Of a stretch of 64,000 nt of DNA, positions 8,824 to 21,466 are shown one piece after another. Both the position numbers and the translations under genes were made by a program. Source of the DNA: Streptomyces sp. NBC_00102 (GTDB lineage: Bacteria > Actinomycetota > Actinomycetes > Streptomycetales > Streptomycetaceae); the NCBI RefSeq assembly GCF_026343115.1, contig NZ_JAPEMC010000001.1, positions 5,249,001 to 5,313,000 of the forward strand. Direction: 5' to 3'. Under the pieces are notes generated by a model, which was given only the letters and a program-made list of their open reading frames with translations, was not told the origin of the DNA and made no database searches. Numbering within the stretch: position 1 is the first letter of the stretch; every line of letters starts with the position of its first letter.

Positions 8824-9363
8824 ATGAACATCTGTGTCTTCCTCTCCGCCGCCGACCTCGACGACCGCTACACCCGCCCCGCCCGGGAATTCGCCGAGCT
8901 GCTCGGACGCGGCGGACACACCCTGGTCTGGGGCGGCTCGGAGAGCGGGCTGATGAAGGTGGTCGCCGACGGCGTGCAGGAGACCGGCGGCCGGCTGGTC
9001 GGCGTCTCCGTGGACTTCCTCGCGGACAAGGCCCGGACGAACGCGGACGAGATGGTCATCGCCCGCGACCTCGCCGAGCGCAAGGCGCTGCTGCTGGAGA
9101 AGGCCGACGCAGTCGTGATCATGGTCGGTGGCACGGGGACGCTCGACGAGGCCACCGAGATCCTGGAGCTCAAGAAGCACGGCAAGCACACCAAGCCGGT
9201 GGTCCTGCTCAACGCGGACGGCTTCTACGACGGCTTGCGGCAGCAGTTCCTGCGGATGGAGGAGGAGGGCTTCCTGCCCGTCCCCCTCACCGATCTCGTC
9301 TTCTTCGCCGAGGACGGCGTCGGCGCGCTGGCCTACCTGGAGGAGTCCGCGGGGCAGCTCTGA
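8824..9363 (+). CDS. LOG-family protein (TIGR00730-like, putative nucleoside-5'-monophosphate phosphoribohydrolase)
   Basis: 179 residues starting MNICVFLSAADLDDRYTRPA, the Rossmann-like beginning of the LOG/'lysine decarboxylase-like' family. LVWGGSESGLMKVVADGV is the first phosphate-binding region. RDLAERKALLLEKADA matches the R-x-x-x-E/RK segment. The hallmark PGGxGTxxE appears as VGGTGTLDE, so the leading proline is replaced by valine while the glycines, threonine and glutamate are kept. Known members release the base from nucleoside 5'-monophosphates, including cytokinin precursors. Activity is likely because the glutamate is intact. Confidence 0.87.
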   Translation: MNICVFLSAADLDDRYTRPAREFAELLGRGGHTLVWGGSESGLMKVVADGVQETGGRLVGVSVDFLADKARTNADEMVIARDLAERKALLLEKADAVVIMVGGTGTLDEATEILELKKHGKHTKPVVLLNADGFYDGLRQQFLRMEEEGFLPVPLTDLVFFAEDGVGALAYLEESAGQL

Positions 9364-9431
9364 TCCGTGACCCACCCCCTCCCGTGCGCCCGCCGGGCGG
9401 TCGTGCGGGACCGGGTGGGACCATGGAGCCC

Positions 9432-10121
9432 ATGCCTACCCACCTCATCACCGGCGCCGGTTCCGGCATCGGAGCAGCCGTCGCCCGCCGCCTGCGCCAC
9501 CGCGGCGACGACCTCGTCCTGCTGGCCCGCGACGCAGGCCGCGCCAAGGAACTGGCCGCCCTCCACCCCGGGGCCCGTACGCTCGTCGGCGACCTCGGCA
9601 ACCCGGACCGGCTCTCCTGGGCGTTCGGCCAGCAGCCGATGCCGGAGAGCCTGGACTCGCTGCTGCACATCGCCGGCGTGGTCGAGCTGGGGAACATCGG
9701 CGACCTCACCCCGAAGGCCTGGCACTTCCAGCTCAACGCCAACCTCGTCGCCCCCGCCGAGCTGACCCGGCTGATGCTGCCGCAGCTGCGCGTCTCCCGG
9801 GGCCACGTCGTCTTCGTCAACTCCGGGGCCGGACTCTCCGCGTCCGCCCAGTGGGGCGCCTACGCCGCCAGCAAGCACGGCCTCAAGGCGCTCGCCGACT
9901 CGCTCCGCCACGAGGAGCACGGCAACGGCGTCCGAGTAACCTCCGTCTACCCCGGCCGCACCGCCAGCCCGATGCAGGCCAAGGTCCACCAGCAGGAGGG
10001 CAAGGAGTACGACGCCGGGCAGTGGATCGACCCCGAGTCGGTGGCCACCACGATCCTCATGGCGATCGACCTCCCGCGCGACGCCGAGGTCAACGACCTG
10101 ACGGTCCGCCCCGGGCGCTGA
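9432..10121 (+). CDS. Short-chain dehydrogenase/reductase
   Basis: 229 residues from the ATG at 9432; an ATG three codons earlier at 9423 is equally possible. LITGAGSGIGAAVA is the glycine-rich cofactor motif. NSGAGLSAS supplies the catalytic serine region and YAASK the Tyr/Lys pair. GDLGNPDRL and LLHIAGVVELG are the usual D-x and NAG-equivalent positions. An intact catalytic triad suggests an active NAD(P)-dependent oxidoreductase of unknown substrate. The gene lies 68 bases after the LOG gene in the same direction. Confidence 0.88.
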   Translation: MPTHLITGAGSGIGAAVARRLRHRGDDLVLLARDAGRAKELAALHPGARTLVGDLGNPDRLSWAFGQQPMPESLDSLLHIAGVVELGNIGDLTPKAWHFQLNANLVAPAELTRLMLPQLRVSRGHVVFVNSGAGLSASAQWGAYAASKHGLKALADSLRHEEHGNGVRVTSVYPGRTASPMQAKVHQQEGKEYDAGQWIDPESVATTILMAIDLPRDAEVNDLTVRPGR

Positions 10122-10240
10122 CCGGGCCCCCGGGCCCCGCGCGGTTCAGCGGCTCCTGGACCGCCAGGACCGCACCGGGCCCCGGGGCCCCGCCCCCCTG
10201 GGCCTCCGCCCTGGGGACGGGGATCGCCGCCCGGGGACCG

Positions 10241-10246
10241 TACGCT
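10241..10246 (+). promoter_or_regulatory. -10 hexamer TACGCT for the MetE-like gene
   Basis: TACGCT ends 6 bases before the GTG at 10253. No Shine-Dalgarno is present, so leaderless transcription is likely. Confidence 0.35.
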
Positions 10247-10252
10247 TCCCGG

Positions 10253-13584
<3,332 letters not shown>

Positions 13585-13703
13585 TCCGGGCGGCCGCCCC
13601 CTGAACGGCTGGGGATGGCCCCCGGGGGTGTCCGGCACCACCCGTTCGGAGCACGGCGGAAGCCGGGCGGTTCGTCCGCGGCGCCCGGAGGGAGCGTCCG
13701 GGC

Positions 13704-13865
13704 GGCGGGCGGCCGCGTCGTCCCCGGTGGACCGGTGTGCGAAGCCGACCACGTGCGTCGCCGGGCGGAGGAGCGTTCGCATACCGGACATGTGTGGACG
13801 ATCCGGCGCCCCGGCGGAGAGCTGCCGCCCTGCCGCGCTCCGGCCGGGAATCACGGGACGGCCCC
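13704..13865. repeat. Degenerate copy of the dispersed MITE-like intergenic element
   Basis: It aligns along its length with the better copy at 22742-22905. Shared blocks include GGCGGAGGAGCG and CATACyGGA. Distances match too: from the core GGAGCG to the right end is 95 bases here and 97 there. The right end GGGAATCACGGGACGGCCCC corresponds to GGGATTGCGGGACAGCCCTT. The left terminal repeat is eroded. It fills most of the 434-bp gap between ligA and the GGDEF/EAL gene; nothing else recognisable is seen there. Confidence 0.6.
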
Positions 13866-13983
13866 AAGAGGCGCGGAGCGCTGCCCCGGAAGCTCTCGGC
13901 GTCCTACTGTTGGCTCCTGCGCCCGCCGTGCACGGCTGCACGGCGGGAGCGGGCCGTGGTGGCATGGGAGCGGGGGCCACCGT

Positions 13984-13996
13984 GTGACGTTGTCAC
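13984..13996. promoter_or_regulatory. Inverted repeat GTGAC-GTT-GTCAC upstream of rmdB
   Basis: Perfect 5-bp arms, 23 bases before the ATG at 14019. It resembles the older, loosely defined BldD inverted-repeat description but has a 3-base rather than 5-base centre, so assignment to any regulator is weak. Confidence 0.25.
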
Positions 13997-14018
13997 CGCA
14001 GGCTGTGAGAGGGACGGA

Positions 14019-16238
14019 ATGAAGCCGACCGAGAGCGCCGCGCCGGTGTCGCGGATGCAAGGTTTCGCGGGCCTCACGCCGAGAGTGGGCGCCCTGCTCG
14101 TGGCGCTCGCCGCCATACAGCTCGTCACCGGCCTCGGCCGCGGTCTGCACGAGGGCGACGCCCTCTTCCCGGACGGCACGGCGGGCTGGTCGCTGGCCGT
14201 CCTGACGGGTGTCATCGTCGGCCACTTGGTCGCCCTCGGCCGGGACCGGTGGTGGGGCGGCACCGGCTCCGGCGCCGCGCTGACCCTCGCCGTCCTGCTG
14301 CTGTACGGCTGGGTACCCGCCGGACTCGTCAGCGTGATCGTCGTCGTCCTCGTGGGCGTCGCCCGGCGCCACCGCTGGCAGCAGGGCCTCCTGCACGGCG
14401 CCGTGGACATACTCGGCATCGGCGCCGCCGCCCTCGTGCTCGCCGGATTCGGGGTCGAACCCAGCGTCGAGACCCCCTGGCAGCCACTCGACTGGGGCAT
14501 GGACACCCTCCCGGCCGTGGTGCTCTGCGCCGGAACCCATCTCCTCGTCACCCGCGCCCTCCTCTGGTACGCCCGCGCCCCCCAGGGCGGCGGACTGCCG
14601 ACCATCGCCCGCACCACCCTGCTGCGCCAGGGACTCGTCGCCGTCGCGCTGCTCGGCATCGCCCCGCTGATCTGCGTCGTCGCGATGACCATGCCCGTCC
14701 TGCTGCCGCTCTTCGCGGTGCCGCTCATCGCGCTGGACTCCACCCTCTGGATCGCCCGCGCCCGCGCCGAGGAACAGCTCCGCGACCCGCTGACCGGGCT
14801 GCCCAACCGGCAGTGGCTCCTCCAGCGGATCTGGTCCGCGCTGGAGGAGGCCGAACCCCTCGGCAACCGCTCCGCCCTGGTCCTCATCGACCTGGACCGC
14901 TTCCGCGCCGTCAACGACACCCTCGGCCACCTGGCCGGCGACCGGCTGCTGCTCCAGATCGCGGACCGCCTCCGGCTCGCCCTGCCGCGCGGCGCCGAGG
15001 CCGCCCGCCTCGGCGGGGACGAGTTCGCCGTGCTGCTCCCGTACACCGAGTCCACCACCAGCGCCCAGCGCGTCGCCCGGCACCTGGTCGCCGAACTCTC
15101 CTCGCCGCTCGACCTCGACGGACTCACCCTGGTGCTGGAGGCGAGCGCCGGGGTCGCCGTCCACCCCGAACACGCCCAGGACGCCGAGGGGCTGCTGCGC
15201 CGCGCGGACGTCGCGATGTACCAGGCCAAGCGCGACCGCACGGGCGTGGAGGTGTACGAGTCCAAGCGGGACAGCAACACCCCGGACCGCCTCGGCCTCC
15301 TCGGCGACCTCCGCCGGGCGCTGGACGCGGGCGACGTCGAGCTGCACTACCAGCCCAAGGTCCGCTTCGACGGCCAGGTGGCCGGGCTCGAAGCCCTGGT
15401 GCGGTGGGTGCACCCCGAGCGCGGCCGGGTCCCCCCGGACGAGTTCATCGCCATCGCCGAGTCGTCCGGGCTGATGCCGCACCTGACGGAGTACGTCCTG
15501 GAGACCGCGCTCGCCCAGGTCGCCCGCTGGCGGGCGGAGGGCCTCTTCGTGCCCGTCGCCGTCAACGTCTCGCCGAGGGACGTCCACACCCCCGGATTCG
15601 CCGGCGGCGTGGCCGCCCGGCTGGCCCGCCACGGAGTCCCGGCCGGCTCCCTCCAGCTGGAAATAACCGAACACGTACTGCTGGAGGACCCGCAGCGCGC
15701 CGCCGACACCCTCGCCGGACTCACCGGACACGGCGTGAAGATGTCGCTCGACGACTTCGGCACCGGGTACTCCTCCCTCGTCCACCTGCGCCGGCTGCCG
15801 GTGAGCGAACTCAAGATCGACCGGTCCTTCGTCGCGCGGCTCGCCGTCGACCAGGAGGACGCGGAGATCGTCCGCTGCACGATCGATCTCGCCCACTCGC
15901 TCGGACTGCTGGTCGTCGCGGAGGGCGTGGAGGACGACGAGACCTGGGAGCGGCTGCGGGACCTGCGCTGCGACGCGGTACAGGGCTGGCTGGTGGCGGC
16001 CGCGATGCCGCCGCAGGAGGCGACGGCCTGGCTGCGGGCGCGCGGCGAACACGGCTGGCGGCGCCCGGCCGACGTGAAGGCCGCCGAGGCGGTGGCCGCG
16101 TCGTCGGCGACGGCGGCGTCGGCGGCGTCGACGGTATCTGCCGCGTCGGCCACGTCGGCTGCGGAGAAGGCCCCGGCGCAGGAACCCGGGCAGCTCCCGT
16201 CGGGCCGCACCGTGAACACCGGCCCGGCCCCGGCCTGA
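14019..16238 (+). CDS. rmdB: Membrane-bound GGDEF/EAL c-di-GMP enzyme (RmdB-like)
   Basis: 739 residues. About seven hydrophobic segments fill residues 20-240. The GGDEF domain follows, with [10 protein letters not shown] at about 330-338. The EAL domain follows that, with LEALVRW near 457, LEITEHVLLED, DDFGTGYSSL near 577, KIDRSFV and VVAEGVE. All metal- and substrate-binding positions of a phosphodiesterase are present, and the GGDEF motif is intact. The tail after about 685 is Ala/Ser/Thr-rich low complexity. The position immediately after ligA is that of rmdB in S. coelicolor, a c-di-GMP phosphodiesterase affecting development; the name is given by that synteny from memory. Confidence 0.85.
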   Translation: MKPTESAAPVSRMQGFAGLTPRVGALLVALAAIQLVTGLGRGLHEGDALFPDGTAGWSLAVLTGVIVGHLVALGRDRWWGGTGSGAALTLAVLLLYGWVPAGLVSVIVVVLVGVARRHRWQQGLLHGAVDILGIGAAALVLAGFGVEPSVETPWQPLDWGMDTLPAVVLCAGTHLLVTRALLWYARAPQGGGLPTIARTTLLRQGLVAVALLGIAPLICVVAMTMPVLLPLFAVPLIALDSTLWIARARAEEQLRDPLTGLPNRQWLLQRIWSALEEAEPLGNRSALVLIDLDRFRAVNDTLGHLAGDRLLLQIADRLRLALPRGAEAARLGGDEFAVLLPYTESTTSAQRVARHLVAELSSPLDLDGLTLVLEASAGVAVHPEHAQDAEGLLRRADVAMYQAKRDRTGVEVYESKRDSNTPDRLGLLGDLRRALDAGDVELHYQPKVRFDGQVAGLEALVRWVHPERGRVPPDEFIAIAESSGLMPHLTEYVLETALAQVARWRAEGLFVPVAVNVSPRDVHTPGFAGGVAARLARHGVPAGSLQLEITEHVLLEDPQRAADTLAGLTGHGVKMSLDDFGTGYSSLVHLRRLPVSELKIDRSFVARLAVDQEDAEIVRCTIDLAHSLGLLVVAEGVEDDETWERLRDLRCDAVQGWLVAAAMPPQEATAWLRARGEHGWRRPADVKAAEAVAASSATAASAASTVSAASATSAAEKAPAQEPGQLPSGRTVNTGPAPA

Positions 16239-16373
16239 CCCCGGCGGAGGGGAACGGGCCCGGCGTGCCGGGGCACCGGCAGGCGTACGGACAGGGGCGG
16301 CCCGACGCGGCGCCCGGGCCGCCCGCCGGGGCCGCCCGGCACCCGGTGGCCGAGGCGTGTGCGGGCGACCCCA

Positions 16374-16402
16374 TAAGATTGGGGCCAAACCGACTTGGCC
16401 AA
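16374..16402 (+). promoter_or_regulatory. Candidate gat operon promoter with TTGG/CCAA repeats
   Basis: TAAGAT (16374-16379) is a plausible -10 about 80 bases before gatC. Right after it lie TTGGGGCCAA (16379-16388) and the perfect palindrome TTGGCCAA (16395-16402), with a further TTGGCC at 16408. The repetition around the expected transcription start suggests an operator, but no regulator is identified. Confidence 0.35.
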
Positions 16403-16460
16403 TCCTGTTGGCCGATGCGACACACCCAAGCCACACACCCCAACCCCTGAGGATCGCTGC

Positions 16461-16757
16461 ATGCCTGGCATCACGCGCGAGGAGGTCGCCCACCTCGCCC
16501 GGCTGGCGCGTCTGGAGCTGAAGGGCGAAGAGCTCGATCACTTCGCCGGTCAGCTCGACGACATCATCGGCGCGGTCGCCCGCGTCTCCGAGGTCGCCGA
16601 CCAAGACGTACCGCCGACCTCCCACCCGCTGCCGCTGACCAACGTCATGCGGGCCGACGTGGTCCGCCCGTCGCTCACCGCCGAGCAGGCGCTCTCCGGC
16701 GCTCCCGCCCAGGAGCAGCAGCGTTTCAAGGTGCCGCAGATCCTGGGGGAGGACTAA
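16461..16757 (+). CDS. gatC: Aspartyl/glutamyl-tRNA amidotransferase subunit C
   Basis: 98 residues, the usual GatC length. [17 protein letters not shown] is the conserved N-terminal helix and the C-terminal half ([19 protein letters not shown]) is the belt that wraps GatA and GatB. It stabilises the heterotrimer that converts Glu-tRNA(Gln), and often Asp-tRNA(Asn), to the amide form. gatA begins 5 bases after its stop, so the two are co-transcribed and probably translationally coupled. Confidence 0.95.
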   Translation: MPGITREEVAHLARLARLELKGEELDHFAGQLDDIIGAVARVSEVADQDVPPTSHPLPLTNVMRADVVRPSLTAEQALSGAPAQEQQRFKVPQILGED

Positions 16758-16762
16758 CAGCC

Positions 16763-18265
16763 ATGACGGACCACAGCACCATCATCAAGCTCACCGCGGC
16801 CGAGATCGCGGCGGCCATCGCCTCCGGCGAACTCACCGCCGTCGAGGTCACCGAGGCCCACCTGGCCCGGATCGAGGCCGTCGACGAGAAGGTCCACGCC
16901 TTCCTGCACATCGACCGCGAGGGCGCGCTCGCGCAGGCCCGCGCCGTCGACGCGAAGAAGGCCGCCGGCGAGAAGCTCGGCCCGCTGGCCGGTGTCCCGC
17001 TCGCGCTGAAGGACATCTTCACCACGAAGGACATGCCGACCACCGTCGGATCCAAGATCCTCGAAGGCTGGGTCCCGCCGTACGACGCGACCCTCACGCG
17101 CAAGCTGCGCGAGGCCGACGTCGTCATCCTCGGCAAGACCAACATGGACGAGTTCGCCATGGGGTCCTCCACCGAGAACAGCGCCTACGGCCCGACCGGC
17201 AACCCGTGGGACCTCACCCGCATCCCCGGCGGCTCCGGCGGCGGTTCCTCCGCCGCGCTCGCCTCGTACCAGGCACCGCTGGCCATCGGCACGGACACCG
17301 GCGGTTCGATCCGCCAGCCCGCCGCCGTCACCGGCACCGTCGGCGTCAAGCCCACCTACGGCTCGGTTTCCCGCTACGGCATGGTCGCCTTCTCGTCCTC
17401 CCTCGACCAGGGCGGCCCCTGCGCCCGTACGGTCCTGGACGCGGCGCTGTTGCACGAGGCCATCGCCGGGCACGACCCGATGGACTCCACCTCCATCGAC
17501 GCCCCGGTCCCGCCGGTCGTCGAGGCCGCCCGCAACGGCTCCGTCGCGGGCCTGCGCGTCGGCGTCGTCAAGCAGTTCTCGGGCGAGGGCTACCAGGCCG
17601 GTGTCGTCCAGCGCTTCAACGAGTCGGTCGAGCTGCTCCGCTCGCTCGGCGCCACCGTCGTCGAGCTGGACTGCCCCTCCTTCGACCTGGCGCTCTCCGC
17701 GTACTACCTGATCGCGCCGTCCGAGTGCTCCTCGAACCTGGCCCGCTTCGACGCCATGCGCTACGGCCTGCGGGTCGGCGACGACGGCACGAAGTCCGCC
17801 GAGGAGGTCACCGCCCTCACCCGTGAGGCCGGCTTCGGCGACGAGGTCAAGCGCCGCATCATCCTCGGTACGTACGCCCTGAGCTCCGGCTACTACGACG
17901 CGTACTACGGCTCGGCGCAGAAGGTCCGCACCCTCATCACCCGCGAGTTCGAGAAGGCGTTCGAGGAGGTCGACGTCATCGTGTCGCCGACCACCCCGAC
18001 CACCGCCTTCCCGATCGGCGAGCGCGCCGACGACCCGATGGCGATGTACCTCGCGGACCTGTGCACCATCCCGACGAACCTCGCCGGCAACTCCGCCATG
18101 TCGCTGCCCTGCGGCCTGGCACCCGAGGACGGCCTGCCGGTCGGTCTCCAGATCATCGCCCCCGCGATGCAGGACGACCGGCTCTACAAGGTCGGAGCCG
18201 CGGTCGAGGCCGCCTTCGTGGAACAGTGGGGTCACCCGCTGCTTGAGGAGGCTCCGTCGCTGTGA
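16763..18265 (+). CDS. gatA: Aspartyl/glutamyl-tRNA amidotransferase subunit A
   Basis: 500-residue amidase-signature enzyme that releases ammonia from glutamine. The Ser-cisSer-Lys triad is in place at the canonical positions: Lys83 in LALKDIFTT, Ser158 in the [10 protein letters not shown] motif and Ser182 in [29 protein letters not shown] is also conserved. Ammonia passes to GatB, which amidates the misacylated tRNA. A GTG of the next small gene overlaps its stop codon by 4 bases. Confidence 0.97.
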   Translation: MTDHSTIIKLTAAEIAAAIASGELTAVEVTEAHLARIEAVDEKVHAFLHIDREGALAQARAVDAKKAAGEKLGPLAGVPLALKDIFTTKDMPTTVGSKILEGWVPPYDATLTRKLREADVVILGKTNMDEFAMGSSTENSAYGPTGNPWDLTRIPGGSGGGSSAALASYQAPLAIGTDTGGSIRQPAAVTGTVGVKPTYGSVSRYGMVAFSSSLDQGGPCARTVLDAALLHEAIAGHDPMDSTSIDAPVPPVVEAARNGSVAGLRVGVVKQFSGEGYQAGVVQRFNESVELLRSLGATVVELDCPSFDLALSAYYLIAPSECSSNLARFDAMRYGLRVGDDGTKSAEEVTALTREAGFGDEVKRRIILGTYALSSGYYDAYYGSAQKVRTLITREFEKAFEEVDVIVSPTTPTTAFPIGERADDPMAMYLADLCTIPTNLAGNSAMSLPCGLAPEDGLPVGLQIIAPAMQDDRLYKVGAAVEAAFVEQWGHPLLEEAPSL

Positions 18266-18504
18266 GTGCCATGGCAAAGAAGGCCAAGAACTTCAAGAAG
18301 TCCAAGACCGGTCTGTACGTCTCGCTGGGCTCCACCGCCTTCGGGGCGATCAGCGTCGCCAAGCAGGCGAAGCTGGCGCGCAACGACAACGACGTGCTCC
18401 GGCTGATCGACGCGGCCGTCTCCGCCGCGGCGATCGTCACCGGTCTCGCGATCCTGTACCGCGAACTGAAGCGTCTCGGCGACGACGACGTCCTGCTGGG
18501 CTGA
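18262..18504 (+). CDS. Small hypothetical protein encoded between gatA and gatB
   Basis: 80 residues from a GTG that overlaps the gatA stop (GTGA). GAGGAGG at 18245-18251 is 10 bases upstream of this GTG and too far from the ATG at 18271, which fixes the start. The N-terminus is very basic ([14 protein letters not shown]), followed by a weakly hydrophobic segment [15 protein letters not shown], then [20 protein letters not shown], which could span or associate with the membrane, and an acidic end. It sits inside a conserved essential operon with tight coupling, so it is a real gene. No known family was recognised. Confidence 0.8.
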   Translation: MSAMAKKAKNFKKSKTGLYVSLGSTAFGAISVAKQAKLARNDNDVLRLIDAAVSAAAIVTGLAILYRELKRLGDDDVLLG

Positions 18505-18520
18505 GAGGGAAAGTTTCACC

Positions 18521-20029
18521 GTGACTGTCATTGACCTGGTGTCGTACGAGGACGCTCTCGCGACGTACGACCCCGTCATGGGCCTCGAAGTCCATGTCGA
18601 GCTCGGCACCAAGACCAAGATGTTCTGCGGCTGCTCCACCGAGCTCAAGCAGGACGCCAACACGCAGACCTGCCCGGTCTGCCTCGGTCTGCCCGGCGCA
18701 CTCCCCGTCGTCAACGAGATCGGCGTCGAGTCCGCCATCAAGATCGGCCTCGCGCTGAACTGCGAGATCGCCGAGTGGTGCCGCTTCGCCCGGAAGAACT
18801 ACTTCTATCCGGACATGCCGAAGAACTTCCAGACCTCCCAGTACGACGAGCCGATCGCCTTCAACGGCTACCTGGACGTCCAGCTGGAGGACGGCGAGAT
18901 CTTCCGGGTGCAGATCGAGCGCGCCCACATGGAGGAGGACACCGGCAAGTCGACGCACGTCGGCGGTGCCACCGGCCGCATCCACGGCGCCTCGCACTCG
19001 CTGCTCGACTACAACCGCGCGGGCATCCCCCTCATCGAGATCGTCACCAAGCCGATCGAGGGAGCCGGCGCCCGCGCCCCCGAGGTCGCCAAGGCGTACG
19101 TCGCCGAACTCCGCGAGCTCATCAAGGCGCTCGGCGTCTCGGAAGCCCGCATGGAGATGGGCCAGATGCGCTGCGACGTGAACCTGTCGCTGCGCCCGAA
19201 CGGCACCGAGACCTTCGGTACCCGCTCCGAGACGAAGAACGTGAACTCCCTGCGTTCCGTCGAGCGCGCCGCCCGGTTCGAGATCCAGCGGCACGCCGCG
19301 GTGCTCTCCTCCGGCGGCACGATCGTGCAGGAGACCCGGCACTTCCACGAGGAGGACGGCTCCACCACGGCCGGCCGCATCAAGGACAACGCCGAGGACT
19401 ACCGCTACTTCCCGGAGCCGGACCTGGTGCCGGTCGCCCCGGCCCGCGAGTGGGTCGAGGAGCTCCGCAAGGGCCTCCCCGAGCTGCCGCGCCTGCGCCG
19501 CAACCGGCTCCGCGAGGAGTGGGGCGTCTCCGAGTTCGACATGCAGTCGATCCTCAACGCCGGTGCCGTCGACCTGATCGTCGCCACCACCGAGGCGGGC
19601 GCCCCGTCCGACCAGGCCCGCAAGTGGTGGATGGGCGAGCTGGCCCGCAACGCCAACGAGACCGGCCGCGGCCTCGACGAGCTGCCCATCACCCCGGCGC
19701 AGGTCGCCCGGGTGACCGAGCTCGTCGCCTCGGGCGACCTCAACGACAAGCTGGCCCGCCAGGTCATCGAGGGCGTCCTCGCGGGCGAGGGCGACCCGGA
19801 CGCCGTCGTCGAGAAGCGCGGCCTGAAGGTCGTCTCGGACGAGGGCGCGCTGTCCACGGCCGTGGACGAGGCCATCGCCGCCAACGCGGGCATCGCGGAC
19901 AAGATCCGGGCCGGCAAGATCGCGGCGGCGGGCGCGCTCGTCGGCGCGGTCATGAAGGCCACCCGCGGCCAGGCCGACGCCGCCCGGGTCCGCGAGCTGA
20001 TCCTGGAGAAGCTCGGCGTCGAGGGCTGA
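18521..20029 (+). CDS. gatB: Aspartyl/glutamyl-tRNA amidotransferase subunit B
   Basis: 502 residues from the GTG at 18521. [20 protein letters not shown] is the GatB signature, with the structural zinc cysteines in MFCGCSTEL and [10 protein letters not shown]. Further conserved blocks are [49 protein letters not shown] and METGQMRCD (here [13 protein letters not shown]). The C-terminal YqeY-like tail domain binds tRNA. It phosphorylates and amidates the glutamyl moiety on tRNA. It closes the gat operon and is followed by a strong hairpin. Confidence 0.97.
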   Translation: MTVIDLVSYEDALATYDPVMGLEVHVELGTKTKMFCGCSTELKQDANTQTCPVCLGLPGALPVVNEIGVESAIKIGLALNCEIAEWCRFARKNYFYPDMPKNFQTSQYDEPIAFNGYLDVQLEDGEIFRVQIERAHMEEDTGKSTHVGGATGRIHGASHSLLDYNRAGIPLIEIVTKPIEGAGARAPEVAKAYVAELRELIKALGVSEARMEMGQMRCDVNLSLRPNGTETFGTRSETKNVNSLRSVERAARFEIQRHAAVLSSGGTIVQETRHFHEEDGSTTAGRIKDNAEDYRYFPEPDLVPVAPAREWVEELRKGLPELPRLRRNRLREEWGVSEFDMQSILNAGAVDLIVATTEAGAPSDQARKWWMGELARNANETGRGLDELPITPAQVARVTELVASGDLNDKLARQVIEGVLAGEGDPDAVVEKRGLKVVSDEGALSTAVDEAIAANAGIADKIRAGKIAAAGALVGAVMKATRGQADAARVRELILEKLGVEG

Positions 20030-20057
20030 CCCCTCCCGCTCAGCGACTCCGTACGCA

Positions 20058-20102
20058 CGAAGGGGCGACGCATCCGGCGTTTTCGGGTGCGCCGCCCCTT
20101 CG
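20058..20102 (+). terminator. gat operon terminator
   Basis: 18-position stem CGAAGGGGCGACGCATCC / GGGTGCGCCGCCCCTTCG with one A-C mismatch, one wobble pair and a 9-base loop containing TTTT. It starts 28 bases after the gatB stop. Confidence 0.8.
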
Positions 20103-20105
20103 CGC

Positions 20106-21440
20106 GTGCGACGGCCGCCGTCTCTGTTCCTGGTTCCCCTGCCCGCCCCGGTGGCGGGCCCGTCGGTCCCGGAGGGTCCGCTGAACACCGTGCTCGCCGC
20201 GACGGTCTCCGTCGTCGTCCTCCTCGCGGTCCTGGCCTTCGCCGTCGTACGCCCCCGCGGGCTGCCCGAGGCCGTGCTCGCCGTGCCCGCCGCCGTGCTG
20301 GTGGTGGCGATCGGGGCCGTACCGCTCTCGGAGGCGCGCGAGCAGACCGGGGACCTGCTGCCCGTCGTCGGCTTCCTCGCCGCGATCCTGGTACTCGCCC
20401 AGCTCTGCGCCGACGAAGGGCTCTTCAAGGCGGCCGGCGACCTGGTCGCCCGGCTCTGCGGGGGCCGCACCGGACCGCTGCTCGGCGGGGTGTTCGTGGT
20501 GGCCTCCGTCATCACCGCCGTGCTCTCGCTGGACGCCACGGTCGTGCTCCTGACCCCCGTCGTCTTCGCCACCGCCGCCCGGGTCGGCGCGCGCCCACGG
20601 CCGTACGTCTACGCCTGCGCGCACCTGGCGAACTCCGCGTCGCTGCTGCTCCCCGTCTCCAACCTCACCAACCTCCTCGCCTTCACGGCGAGCGGGCTCT
20701 CCTTCACCCGGTTCGCCGCGCTGATGACGCTGCCCTGGCTGGCCGCCATCGCCGTCGAGTACGTCGTCTTCCGCCGGGTCTTCGCCGAGGACCTCGCGGC
20801 CGGCGCCCACGCGCCGGACCCGGAGGCCGAACGCACCGAGGTGCCCGTTTTCACCCTGGTGGTGCTGGTACTGACCCTGCTGGGGTTCGTCGTCACCTCC
20901 TTCGCGGGCGCGGAACCCCTCTGGGCGGCCCTGGCCGGCGCGCTGGTCCTCGGGGTGCGTGCGCTCGGGCAGCGGAAGACCACACCGCTGCGGCTGCTGC
21001 ACTCGGCGAACCTGCCGTTCTGCCTCTTCGTGCTCGCCCTCGGCGTCGTGGTCAAGGCCGTCGTGGACCACGGGCTCGGCACCGGCATCGGCAACCTGCT
21101 CCCCGGCGGCTCCTCGCTGACCGCGCTCCTCGCCGTCGCCGCCGTCGCCGCCGTGCTGGCCAACCTGATCAACAACCTCCCGGCGATCCTCGCCCTGCTG
21201 CCGGTCGTCGCGGCGGCCGGCCCCGGACCGCTGCTCGCCGCGCTGATCGGCGTCAACCTCGGCCCGAACCTGACGTACGTCGGCTCGCTGGCCACGCTGC
21301 TGTGGCGCCGCATCCTGCACGCCCACGACTCCCCGCCCGACCTCGGCCACTTCACCCGGCTCGGCCTGCTGACCGTCCCCGCCACGCTCGCCGTCTCCAC
21401 GGTCGCGCTGTGGGGATCGCTGCGGCTCATCGGGGTGTGA
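20106..21440 (+). CDS. ArsB/NhaD-type (SLC13-like) ion permease
   Basis: Up to 444 residues from the GTG at 20106. That start lies only 4 bases after a terminator hairpin, so later starts such as GTG 20151 or GTG 20190 (ggaggg 13 bases upstream) are realistic and would lose only non-hydrophobic sequence. About 11-12 hydrophobic segments are present. LDATVVLLTPVVFA and HLANSASLLLPVSNLTNLL, repeated in inverted form as LANLINNLPAIL and GVNLGPNLTYVGSLATLL, are the paired re-entrant-loop signatures of the ion transporter superfamily including arsenite and Na+/H+ exchangers. No ars regulator or reductase lies nearby, so arsenite is not implied. Confidence 0.82.
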   Translation: MRRPPSLFLVPLPAPVAGPSVPEGPLNTVLAATVSVVVLLAVLAFAVVRPRGLPEAVLAVPAAVLVVAIGAVPLSEAREQTGDLLPVVGFLAAILVLAQLCADEGLFKAAGDLVARLCGGRTGPLLGGVFVVASVITAVLSLDATVVLLTPVVFATAARVGARPRPYVYACAHLANSASLLLPVSNLTNLLAFTASGLSFTRFAALMTLPWLAAIAVEYVVFRRVFAEDLAAGAHAPDPEAERTEVPVFTLVVLVLTLLGFVVTSFAGAEPLWAALAGALVLGVRALGQRKTTPLRLLHSANLPFCLFVLALGVVVKAVVDHGLGTGIGNLLPGGSSLTALLAVAAVAAVLANLINNLPAILALLPVVAAAGPGPLLAALIGVNLGPNLTYVGSLATLLWRRILHAHDSPPDLGHFTRLGLLTVPATLAVSTVALWGSLRLIGV

Positions 21441-21452
21441 GGGAGCCGCCCC

Positions 21453-21458
21453 TAAGCT
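21453..21458 (+). promoter_or_regulatory. -10 hexamer TAAGCT for the cupin-like gene
   Basis: TAAGCT ends 8 bases before the ATG at 21467 without any ribosome binding site, indicating a leaderless mRNA. Confidence 0.45.
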
Positions 21459-21466
21459 TCGTACGC

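Noticed and set aside
10122..10252. Cobalamin or SAM riboswitch upstream of the MetE-like gene
   Set aside because: The region is short and GC-rich with no B12-box or SAM-type conserved core, and a -10 hexamer sits directly before the start codon.
13851..16625. Long antisense open frame across the rmdB region (and similar long frames such as 4517-7264 and 44853-47474)
   Set aside because: These run antisense to genes with clear catalytic motifs, translate to Gly/Arg/Asp-rich low complexity, and arise because high third-position GC removes stop codons on the other strand.
20106..21440. Arsenic resistance determinant
   Set aside because: The permease belongs to the ArsB/NhaD-like superfamily, but no arsR, arsC or arsA lies nearby and the family transports many ions.
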